A stretch of 12,575 bases of DNA, taken from contig JAADHA010000271.1 of NCBI GenBank assembly GCA_013152105.1, positions 1-12,575 on the forward strand, given 5' to 3'. Within the stretch, counting starts at the first letter, position 1, and each line of letters starts with the position of its first letter. Source of the DNA: Oligoflexia bacterium (GTDB lineage: Bacteria; Myxococcota_A; UBA796; UBA2385). Made by a program: the position numbers and the translations under genes. The notes under the pieces are model-generated. The model was not told where the DNA came from, made no database searches, and was given only the letters and a program-made list of their open reading frames with translations. Positions 1-6,544 of the stretch are shown here, piece by piece.

Positions 1-1
1 A

Positions 2-583
2 GCGGACAGCGTGCGCCAGGGCACCAGCCCCTTCGCCGGCCGGCTGGGTCAGCGCATCGCGCCCGCCGGCTTCAGCCTGATCGAAGCCGGCGCCGGGTTG
101 GACGGCCACCCGCTCACCCCCTTCGACCGCGAGGGCATGCCGCGCCAGCGCGTGGCGCTGGTGGACGACGGCGTGCTCGGCGGCTTTTTGTACGACGCCA
201 CCGAAGCTCGCTACGCCGGCCGCGACAGCACCGGACACGCCGGTGGTGGCGCGGCCAGCCTGCCCCGGGTGAGCGCCGCCTGCCTCTCCCTTGCACCCGG
301 CGACACCCCGCTGGCCACCCTCGAGAACATGGACCGCGGCGTGATCGTGACCCGCTTCTCGGGCACCACCGACATCAGCAGCGGCGACTTCTCGGGCGTC
401 GTGAAGGGCGGCTTCCTGGTCGATCACGGCGAGCGCCGGCCGATCATGGAGACCACCATCGCTGGAAACCTGTGGGACGCGCTCCAGAACATCTCGGGCC
501 GCAGCGCCGAGACCACCCTGTTCTACGGGACAAGCTCCTACCCGGCCCTGCGCATCGAAGACATCAGCGTCACAGCGGGCTGA
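2..583 (+). CDS. pmbA: TldD/PmbA (TldE) family protein, C-terminal part, 5' truncated by window
   Basis: The open frame enters from the left edge, so the N-terminus is missing and about 193 codons remain. It resembles the C-terminal half of the TldD/PmbA family. Visible features are a 'GGFLYDATEARYAG' segment, a 'DSTGHAGGG' glycine-rich turn, a 'SSGDFSGVVKGGFLV' core and the conserved 'TIAGNLWDALQNIS' stretch, ending in 'LRIEDISVTAG'. In E. coli, TldD and TldE form a cytoplasmic zinc-protease heterodimer that trims unfolded peptides and matures microcin B17. The metal-binding HExxH belongs to TldD, and none is visible here. With the N-terminal half absent, TldE is preferred over TldD on the C-terminal pattern only. 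A partner gene, if adjacent, lies upstream of the window. The stop at 581-583 overlaps the 3' end of a small convergent gene by 14 bases. Confidence 0.85.
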   Translation, partial: ADSVRQGTSPFAGRLGQRIAPAGFSLIEAGAGLDGHPLTPFDREGMPRQRVALVDDGVLGGFLYDATEARYAGRDSTGHAGGGAASLPRVSAACLSLAPGDTPLATLENMDRGVIVTRFSGTTDISSGDFSGVVKGGFLVDHGERRPIMETTIAGNLWDALQNISGRSAETTLFYGTSSYPALRIEDISVTAG

Positions 584-680
584 TCAGCAGCACCCCCAGC
601 AGCAGCACCCCCAGCACCAACATCGTGCAGCCGCCGCCTGGGTGGTGGCGGAATTTCTTGAACCAGTCCTGGTCGTTCAT
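570..680 (-). CDS. Small single-pass membrane protein, 36 residues, unknown function
   Basis: An ATG at 680-678 opens a 36-codon frame ending in TGA at 572-570. A GAGGT ribosome-binding site lies at 689-685, four bases before the start. The N-terminal part is polar and aromatic/basic (MNDQDWFKKFRHHP), followed by a GGGC turn and then a continuous hydrophobic run from about residue 19 to 36 rich in Leu and Val. This predicts one transmembrane helix with the charged N-terminus in the cytoplasm. No family is recognised. The Leu/Val repeat comes from two near-identical DNA units (GTGCTGCTGCTGGGG-like). It is convergent with the TldE-type gene, overlapping it by 14 bases, and divergent from yqeY with 64 bases between starts. 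Support comes from the ribosome-binding site and the sharply amphiphilic composition. There is no homology evidence, so it could still be spurious. Confidence 0.5.
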   Translation of the reverse strand: MNDQDWFKKFRHHPGGGCTMLVLGVLLLGVLLISPL

Positions 681-744
681 GTCGACCTCGCGGATCGGGC
701 CCTGGCTCGATACTCGGGCCTTTCCCTAATCCCCGGAGCGCACC

Positions 745-1191
745 GTGTCCCTCGTCGATGAGATCACTGCCCAGATCAAGACCGCCATGAGGGCCAAGGA
801 CAAGCCTCGCCTCACCGCACTGCGCAGCATTCGCGCCGCCTTCATCCTCGGCATGAAAGAGAACGGCTCTGACACCCTGCCTGAAGACCGGGCGCTGGAC
901 CTGATCCGCCGCCTCGCAAAGCAGCGCAGGGACAGCATCGCCGAGTACACCAAGGCCGGGCGCACCGACCTGAGCCAGGTCGAAGAAGCCGAACTGGCCG
1001 TCATCAATGAGTTCCTGCCAACACTGGCCGACGAGCCCACGACCCTGGCCTGGGTCGAACAAGCCGTGGCGGCCACCGGGGCCAGCTCCGTGCGCGATAT
1101 GGGAAAGGTCATGGGCCGTCTGATGGGCGCCCACAAGGCCGAGATCGACGGCACTCTGGCCAGCAAGCTGGTGCGGCAGGTGTTGGGCTGA
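745..1191 (+). CDS. yqeY: GatB/YqeY domain protein
   Basis: This is a 148-residue cytoplasmic protein, the usual length for free-standing YqeY. It has the family's N-terminal pattern 'MSLVDEITAQIKTAMRAKDK', followed by 'RLTALRSIRAAF', a 'RLAKQRRDSIAEYTKAGR' helix, 'EEAELAVINEFLP' and the C-terminal 'RDMGKVMGRLMGAH' segment. The domain resembles the tail of GatB, the amidotransferase subunit that makes Gln-tRNA and Asn-tRNA, and is thought to bind tRNA. The biochemical role of solo YqeY is not well defined. The start is a GTG preceded by CGGAG about seven bases upstream. The next gene on this strand is moaB, 177 bases away, so co-transcription is possible but not evident. Confidence 0.93.
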   Translation: MSLVDEITAQIKTAMRAKDKPRLTALRSIRAAFILGMKENGSDTLPEDRALDLIRRLAKQRRDSIAEYTKAGRTDLSQVEEAELAVINEFLPTLADEPTTLAWVEQAVAATGASSVRDMGKVMGRLMGAHKAEIDGTLASKLVRQVLG

Positions 1192-1368
1192 GGCGCCTAT
1201 GAGCCGCCGACGCCCCAGATCAGCATCAAGCCCAGGACCGCGCTCGCACCAGGCCGACGCTGCTGGTGTAGGCATGGACGATGGTGCGCCCGCGACCCCA
1301 GCACCGGACCCTGTCGGGCAGGGTGGCGATGTTAGCCTCCCTGCTCCACCGAGTCACCGGAGGCCGCC
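1192..1368. other. Intergenic stretch between yqeY and moaB
   Basis: This is 177 bases with no supported gene. The only distinct signal is the moaB ribosome-binding site GGAGG at 1359-1363, five bases before the ATG. A plus-strand frame from the ATG at 1199 is proline- and serine-rich, overlaps the start of moaB and has no ribosome-binding site. Minus-strand frames here lack a good start. No convincing terminator hairpin was seen after yqeY. Confidence 0.5.
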
Positions 1369-1917
1369 ATGGCCGGCATCGACGAGTCCCTGCCCTTCCA
1401 TCCCGTCCAGATCGCGATCATGACTGTGTCCGACACGCGCACCCTGGCCGATGACCGCTCTGGCGACACGCTGGTCGCGCGTGCCGAGGGGGCGGGCCAC
1501 CACGTCGTGGCGCGGGCGATCGTTGTGGATGCTGTCGGCGATATCCAGCGCCAACTCCGGGCCTGGATCGTCGACCCCAGCATCGACGTGGTGATCGCCA
1601 CGGGGGGCACCGGGCTCACCGGGCGGGACGTCACCCCCGAAGCCTTCGAAGCGCTATACGACAAGGCAATCCCTGGCTTTGGTGAGTTGTTCCGCTGGCA
1701 GAGCTTCAAGAATATCGGCACGTCGACCGTCCAGTCGCGCGCCACCGCTGGCGTCACGGGGGGCACCTATCTCTTCGCCCTGCCCGGCAGCACTGGCGCC
1801 TGCAAGGACGCCTGGGACGGGATCCTGAGGACCCAACTCGACAGCCGCCATCGCCCCTGCAACTTCGTCGAGATCATGCCGCGCCTGCAAGAACACCTCT
1901 CTGGCAAGGGGCACTGA
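1369..1917 (+). CDS. moaB: Molybdenum cofactor biosynthesis protein B (MoaB/Mog-type molybdopterin-binding)
   Basis: This 182-residue cytoplasmic protein belongs to the MoaB/MogA family that binds and adenylylates molybdopterin before molybdenum insertion. The beta strand 'VQIAIMTVSDTRT' opens the fold at residues 13-25. The pterin/nucleotide-binding signature 'GGTGLTGRDVTPEA' lies at residues 79-92, and the downstream 'LPGSTGACKDAWDGIL' segment at 138-153. Length is normal for MoaB. The ATG at 1369 has a perfect GGAGG five bases upstream. No other molybdenum cofactor gene (moaA, moeA, mobA) or molybdoenzyme is in the window, so it stands alone here. It is convergent with the sulfatase-family gene, with 25 bases between stops and no clear hairpin. 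Confidence 0.95.
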   Translation: MAGIDESLPFHPVQIAIMTVSDTRTLADDRSGDTLVARAEGAGHHVVARAIVVDAVGDIQRQLRAWIVDPSIDVVIATGGTGLTGRDVTPEAFEALYDKAIPGFGELFRWQSFKNIGTSTVQSRATAGVTGGTYLFALPGSTGACKDAWDGILRTQLDSRHRPCNFVEIMPRLQEHLSGKGH

Positions 1918-1942
1918 TCACGACACTGGTTCCGCCCGGAGT

Positions 1943-3400
1943 TCAGGGACCGATATAGCCCAAGGCGCGGAGCTGCTCGATCTCCTCGGGGCTCAGGTGT
2001 ACGTCCATATCGGCGCGATCCAGGTCCAGGGGGACCGCGGCGGCAGCGCGCTCGGACAGGCTGGCGGCTCGGCTGTCCCCACTGGCGCCAAGATCGGTCT
2101 CCATCGCGGGGTCAACCGAGAGATCGTACAGCTCGACAGCCCCGTCACTGCTGGACAATAGGGCCAGATCCCCGTCGCGGTACAGGCGCCAGGCGCTGGC
2201 GAAGCGCCCGCCCAGCAAGCGAGCGAGGTCCCCAGCCGGCCAGGCGGCCGCGGTGATGGCGCCCGGCCGCGATGCACCCGTGATGACCGGGCGCAGGTCC
2301 TGACCGGCGAGCCCCTCGGGCATGGCCACGCCAGCCAGGCCGCCCAAGGTGGGCAGCAGATCGTAGAGCTGGACCGGTGTGTCGACGACCGAGCCCGCGT
2401 CCAGCCGACCCGGCGCGCTGATCACCAGGGGCACGTCGACGAGCTGCGAATACACAAAGCCGCCGTGCTCCAGCAGACCGTGCTCTCCCAGGTTCTCACC
2501 GTGGTCGCTCGCGACCGCGACGACCTGCTTCGTGGCCACCGGACGCGCCTGCTGCCACGTCTGCAGGAGCTGGAGGAGTTCCTTGTCCAGAGCCTGCAGT
2601 TCGCTGTCGTAGATGTCCCGAAGCAGGGCATAGCCCTCGGGCGGCACCGAGATCTGGCCCCCCATGATGCGGGCGACCCCGGATGGCTGGCCCGGCTTCA
2701 GGCCGTGAAAGAAGCTGACCGCTGGGCGCGCTCCTCCGGTGACCAGGAAGGGGGAGAGCCAGGCCGGAGCGGTCTCGGGTCGCAGCGCGGCCTGGCGATC
2801 ACTCAACCAGCTCGCGGGCCAGGCTTCATAGGGAGAGTGGGCCGCCATCAGGTTCACGAACAAGAACAGGGGCCGCTCATCGTCCTGGGCGAGGGTCTCT
2901 GAGACGGCACGGAGGACAGCTTGGTCGCTATCGAGGAATGTGGCCTGCTGAAAGCCGCGGGTCAGGCCCAGAGCAGGGGACAGCAGCCGGTTGGCCGACA
3001 GCGCGACCGTGCGGTAGCCCGCCGCGCCGAAGGCATCGGGCAGGGTGGGCAGGTCTCGCCGCATCGGCGTCACGCTGAGCCGGTCGCCGGCAAGCTCCAC
3101 CTGGTTGCTGGCCCCCGCACCGGCGTGGGCTCCGTGGACCCAGGGTGGCTGGGCGGTGAAGAGCGAGGCATGGCTGGGCCAGGTCCAGCTCGCCGAGGAC
3201 GTGACGTCCGTGAAGCGCACGCCCCTGCTGGCCAGCCAGCTCAGGGCTGGGCTGGTGGGACGTGGGTTTCCATAGGCCGACAGCCGGTCTCTTCGCACCG
3301 TGTCGAGGACCACGACCAGGATGTCGGGTGGGCGCGTCTCGGCCTGTGGTGGCGCGTCGCGACAGGCCATCAGCAGGACCGAGGAGAGCAGAACCATCAT
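1943..3400 (-). CDS. Sulfatase/alkaline-phosphatase superfamily lipoprotein with Thr at the nucleophile site
   Basis: This 485-residue protein starts with a lipoprotein signal: a hydrophobic run ending in the lipobox LMAC, with Cys13 as the lipidation site. It is therefore expected to be membrane-anchored outside the cytoplasm. The sulfatase-superfamily core follows: 'VVVLDTVRRDRLSAYG' (residues 29-44, metal-ligand Asp33), the nucleophile motif 'SWTWPSHASLFT' (71-82), 'AAHSPY' (186-191) and 'ASDHGENLGEHG' (297-308, metal ligands Asp299/His300). Where a classical sulfatase has Cys or Ser in C/S-x-P-S-R for conversion to formylglycine, this protein has Thr73 and His77. It would then act without formylglycine, as Thr/Ser-nucleophile phosphatases and phosphoethanolamine transferases do. 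The substrate is unknown and could be a sulfate, phosphate or phosphonate ester. The tail 'EQLRALGYI' recurs in this subfamily. Two adjacent ATGs begin it, with GGAG about 11 bases upstream. It is divergent from the caspase-fold gene. Confidence 0.88.
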   Translation of the reverse strand: MMVLLSSVLLMACRDAPPQAETRPPDILVVVLDTVRRDRLSAYGNPRPTSPALSWLASRGVRFTDVTSSASWTWPSHASLFTAQPPWVHGAHAGAGASNQVELAGDRLSVTPMRRDLPTLPDAFGAAGYRTVALSANRLLSPALGLTRGFQQATFLDSDQAVLRAVSETLAQDDERPLFLFVNLMAAHSPYEAWPASWLSDRQAALRPETAPAWLSPFLVTGGARPAVSFFHGLKPGQPSGVARIMGGQISVPPEGYALLRDIYDSELQALDKELLQLLQTWQQARPVATKQVVAVASDHGENLGEHGLLEHGGFVYSQLVDVPLVISAPGRLDAGSVVDTPVQLYDLLPTLGGLAGVAMPEGLAGQDLRPVITGASRPGAITAAAWPAGDLARLLGGRFASAWRLYRDGDLALLSSSDGAVELYDLSVDPAMETDLGASGDSRAASLSERAAAAVPLDLDRADMDVHLSPEEIEQLRALGYIGP

Positions 3401-3512
3401 CGTGGGGTTGTCTCCGAGCGAGGACCTGGCAGCCTACCGCAGGTGCGCCAGAGTCATGCCTCGCCACCCGTCATCTTGCCGCGTCTGCCGCCCCGTGGCA
3501 GCATCGCCCGAC
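3401..3512. promoter_or_regulatory. Divergent intergenic region between sulfatase-family and caspase-fold genes
   Basis: This 112-base region separates two outward-facing start codons, so it must carry the promoters and leaders of both exported proteins unless transcription enters from elsewhere. The minus-strand gene has a GGAGA ribosome-binding site at 3415-3411. The plus-strand gene lacks an obvious Shine-Dalgarno sequence before its ATG. No confident -35/-10 pair or operator palindrome could be picked out in this GC-rich stretch. Confidence 0.35.
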
Positions 3513-5312
3513 ATGATGCTTCCAGTCGCCCTCGCTCTCGCCCTCGCCGCCTCACTCTGTGCACCAGCAGGCGCCCAGGACACGCCACCCCTCAAGCCTC
3601 CCGCCATCGAACCCGTGCCGAAGTCCGGTGATCGCGCGACCAAGGATGCGGCCATCGTCATCGGAAATGAAGCCTACGACGCTCTCCCGCAGGCCACCTT
3701 TGCTCGCGCCGACGCCCGAAGCTGGGCAGCGTGGCTCGAAGACACCCGCGGGGTTCGCAGCAGCCGCATCTACACGCTTCATGACGCCAGCAAGAAGAAC
3801 ATCTGGAGAGAGGTCCGGCGCCGGGTCTGGAAGACGCGCCGCGGCGGCACCATGTGGGTCATCTTCGCGGGCCAGGGCGCGATGACGGCGGCCAAGGACG
3901 GACAGCGCGCCCTGCTTGGCAGTGACGCCAACCCCGACACCATCGGTCAGGACGGGCTGAGCTTGCAGGACATCGCCCACCAGTTGCTGCGGAATCGCCG
4001 CACGGCACGGGTGGTCTTCATCCTGGACACCAGCTTCGACGGGCGCGGACGCGATGGCCTGGAGATCGTACCCGGAACCAACTTTCTGGTTCCTGACACG
4101 GTGCCCATCGCCGACGATCGCCGGGTCGTGGTCTGGTCCGCGGCCCCCGGTTCAGACCCGGTCACGGCTTGGATCGGCGCCGGCCACAGCGCCTTCACCT
4201 GGGCCGCTCAGGGGGCGCTGCGCGGTTGGGCAGATGGCGCCATCGACGGCCAGCAGGACGGCACGGTCACCCTGGCCGAGGCGGACGCCTACACCGCCTG
4301 GACCCGACGTCAGCTCGGCATCCCGGCCCGTCCGGGGCTGGTCGGCTTGGACGAAGACCTGCCTCTCAGCCAGGGACCCTGGCTAGAAGCGGGTCCCAGC
4401 GACGACACCCTGTCCGCGTTCTCCTCGGCCCGGCGGCAGCAAGCCTTTGACTCCGCCGAGACCCTGCTTCGCGCCGAAGCGGCGGCCTTCTGGCAGCACA
4501 CCCTGGAGCAGGCCCGACAGGGAGGCGACCAGGGAAAGCAAGAACTCCAGGCATTCATCGACGCTTTTGGATCCAAAGAAGTCGCCATCTCCTGGCCGGT
4601 CGCCCTGCCCGAGGTTCGAGAAGCCCGCCACCTGCTGGCTCGCTACGATGACCTGGGCCAGGGCGATGAAGCGGTCGCCGAGGTCGCCGCGGTAGCGCAA
4701 GTGGTCGCGGACGAATCCTGCGACGACCTGGTGACCCTGGAACCCCAGGCCATGCTGGGGCAGCTCAGCGCAGGCCAGGTGGGCTGCCTGGACCGTCGGG
4801 TACGCACTGACCGCTTGCAGACGGACCGCGAAAAGGCCAGTCGCGTGCTGATCGTCAACGCCCTGGCGGCCGGTGACCAGAGCGGTTGGTCCAGCTTGGT
4901 TGAGCGCCACCTGGACCAGATCAGCCGAGCCGATCCCAACCTGATCATGCAGTACGTCGTGTGGCTCTTCCGCACCGACCCCGTCGGCCGAGGCGAAGAC
5001 GCCATCCACTGGGCGGACATCGCCCTGGAAAACAAGCAGCGCTGGGAGGGTGCCACCTTTGTCAAGAACGTCGGCGCCCTGCTGCAGATACGCGCTGAGA
5101 CAGCCTATAAACTGTGGATGAACGCTGACAAGCTGTACCGCAGCAGCCATGACGACGAGAGTGAATTCGAAGCCGAAGAGAACCGCGGCCTGACCAAGGA
5201 CTACTCCCGTGAGTGGCTGGACTACCTGCGCGCCGCCGGCCAGAACAGTGACAAGGCGATGCAGATATGCACATCTGCCGCGGGCACCACTGACTTCTGC
5301 CGAGCGCGGTGA
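3513..5312 (+). CDS. Secreted caspase-fold (peptidase C14-like) protein with both catalytic residues replaced; probable pseudoenzyme
   Basis: This is a 599-residue protein. A signal peptide (about residues 1-21, 'MMLPVALALALAAS...APAGA') directs it out of the cytoplasm, which is why the ATG at 3513 was chosen over the longer frame from 3300 that runs back through the neighbour's start. Residues about 45-260 follow the caspase/metacaspase layout: 'AAIVIGNEAYDALP' (strand 1), 'ARADARSWAAWLE', 'WVIFAGQGAM' (115-124) where the family has G-H-G, and 'VVFILDTSFDGRG' (167-179) where it has D-x-C-x-G. Catalytic His is therefore Gln121 and catalytic Cys is Ser174, so cysteine-protease activity is not expected. 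Residues 245-256 match an EF-hand loop (Asp245, Asp249, Gly250, Val252, Glu256). The C-terminal ~300 residues are helical, with no recognised domain. It is divergent from the lipoprotein gene and convergent with the oxidoreductase gene. No clear ribosome-binding site is seen. Confidence 0.85.
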   Translation: MMLPVALALALAASLCAPAGAQDTPPLKPPAIEPVPKSGDRATKDAAIVIGNEAYDALPQATFARADARSWAAWLEDTRGVRSSRIYTLHDASKKNIWREVRRRVWKTRRGGTMWVIFAGQGAMTAAKDGQRALLGSDANPDTIGQDGLSLQDIAHQLLRNRRTARVVFILDTSFDGRGRDGLEIVPGTNFLVPDTVPIADDRRVVVWSAAPGSDPVTAWIGAGHSAFTWAAQGALRGWADGAIDGQQDGTVTLAEADAYTAWTRRQLGIPARPGLVGLDEDLPLSQGPWLEAGPSDDTLSAFSSARRQQAFDSAETLLRAEAAAFWQHTLEQARQGGDQGKQELQAFIDAFGSKEVAISWPVALPEVREARHLLARYDDLGQGDEAVAEVAAVAQVVADESCDDLVTLEPQAMLGQLSAGQVGCLDRRVRTDRLQTDREKASRVLIVNALAAGDQSGWSSLVERHLDQISRADPNLIMQYVVWLFRTDPVGRGEDAIHWADIALENKQRWEGATFVKNVGALLQIRAETAYKLWMNADKLYRSSHDDESEFEAEENRGLTKDYSREWLDYLRAAGQNSDKAMQICTSAAGTTDFCRAR

Positions 5313-5333
5313 GCCCGACGAGCCCGACGGATC

Positions 5334-6524
5334 CTAGACCAGCCGGCCCGGCCTGAACAGAGAGGGCACCCCAGACGCCTTGCCAAACAAGAGCCCCTGG
5401 GCCACGGCGTGTCCCGCGCGCAGCGCCAAGCGGTGACCCAGGCCATGAAAGCCGGTGCAGGCGACCAGGCGGATCTGCCCGGGGATGGGACCGATCAGCG
5501 GCAGACCGTCACAGGAAAAGGTCGCGATGGCCGTCCATGCCCGAGCCACCGGCAGGCCCGCCAGGTCGGGAAAAAAGCGGGCCAGGTTCTGGCGCAGGAT
5601 GTGGTCGATGTCGGGCTGGATCACGGTGTCATCGGTCTGCCCGACCTCCATGTCCGCGGTGCCGAAGCGCGCGCCGCCGGCCACGACCCGGTCTCCACAC
5701 TGCATCCACTGGCAGAAGCCGTGCTGCCCCAAGACGGGAAGCGGCAAGCGGGTTCCCTTCACGGGGGCCGTGGCGATCCACTGCTGGCGTACCGGGTAGA
5801 CGGTCCGTTGAAACCAGGGCACCAGCGACTTCAGGCCGTGGCCCGCCGCCAGGACGATGGCGTCCGCACGTAGATCGAAAGTATCTCCACAGGCGTGCCA
5901 GCCATCGGCTTGTTCCACCAGACTGGTGACTGGGTGAGCGGGGTGCAGGGTGGCGCCAGCCTGACGCGCGTCACCGACCAGGCGTGAGGCAAGGGCGACG
6001 GGGTCGACCAGGCCGTCCTCTTTCACCAGGCGCCCGTTGTCGAAGTGGGCGCTGTGCAGGCGTTCCGCAACGGCGGCCGCCGAGCAAGCCTGTGAGGGCA
6101 CACCCAGATCGGGGAGGACATCCAGCGTGTCCGCGATCTCTTGCCCCTCGCGGTCCATCGCACCCACGGACAGGCTCCCGGTACGCTGAAACAAGCCGAG
6201 CTTGATCAGCAGTTCGCGGTTCTCTTTGAGGAAGGTGTGCATCTCTCGCGCCCCCCCCCGGCCCACGCTGTTCACCAGACGACCGGGATGCTCGCCCAGG
6301 CTGCTGATCACCAGGCCTGGAGCCCGAGTCGAGATCCCACCACCGAGCTGAGCCCGCGCTTCGAGCACGGCCACCCGTGCGCCGCCACCAGCCAAGGCCC
6401 CAGCCGCCGACAGACCACCCAGACCGCCACCGATGACGACGACATCGACCGCAGCGGGGAGCGCATCCTGGGCGAACAGAGGCGCGGGCGGGTCATCGAG
6501 CCAGGGAGGAAGAGACATCGCCAC
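5334..6524 (-). CDS. FAD-dependent oxidoreductase, DAO family
   Basis: This 396-residue protein belongs to the D-amino-acid oxidase-like flavoprotein family, which oxidises C-N bonds in amino acids, sarcosine-type amines or similar substrates. An N-terminal Rossmann motif 'VVVIGGGLGGLSAAGAL' (about residues 28-44) and 'VAVLEARAQLGGGISTR' bind the ADP part of FAD. The C-terminal 'SCDGLPLIGPIPG' and 'ACTGFHGLGHRLALRAG' segments form the family's second flavin-contact region. No signal peptide or membrane helix is seen, so it should be cytoplasmic. The start is GTG at 6524, with an ATG two codons later (6518) equally possible. The stop of the upstream radical SAM gene is only about 20 bases away, so the two are probably co-transcribed. 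Translation crosses a run of nine G residues (C9 at 6251-6259 on +). The substrate cannot be inferred. Confidence 0.88.
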   Translation of the reverse strand: MAMSLPPWLDDPPAPLFAQDALPAAVDVVVIGGGLGGLSAAGALAGGGARVAVLEARAQLGGGISTRAPGLVISSLGEHPGRLVNSVGRGGAREMHTFLKENRELLIKLGLFQRTGSLSVGAMDREGQEIADTLDVLPDLGVPSQACSAAAVAERLHSAHFDNGRLVKEDGLVDPVALASRLVGDARQAGATLHPAHPVTSLVEQADGWHACGDTFDLRADAIVLAAGHGLKSLVPWFQRTVYPVRQQWIATAPVKGTRLPLPVLGQHGFCQWMQCGDRVVAGGARFGTADMEVGQTDDTVIQPDIDHILRQNLARFFPDLAGLPVARAWTAIATFSCDGLPLIGPIPGQIRLVACTGFHGLGHRLALRAGHAVAQGLLFGKASGVPSLFRPGRLV

Positions 6525-6544
6525 CCATTAACCCCGATACTCCC

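Noticed and set aside
538..1275. A 245-codon minus-strand frame across yqeY
   Set aside because: It covers yqeY in antisense and runs in a different frame from the small membrane protein. No domain is seen.
1199..1423. A 74-codon plus-strand frame just after yqeY
   Set aside because: No ribosome-binding site, low-complexity Pro/Ser/Arg composition, and overlap with the well-supported start of moaB.
4383..5150. A 255-codon minus-strand frame
   Set aside because: Antisense to the C-terminal part of the caspase-fold gene, without recognisable features or a supported start.
5311..5330. Tandem 10-base repeat GAGCCCGACG at the end of the caspase-fold gene
   Set aside because: Only two copies and no hairpin or T tract, so there is no reason to call it a terminator or functional repeat.
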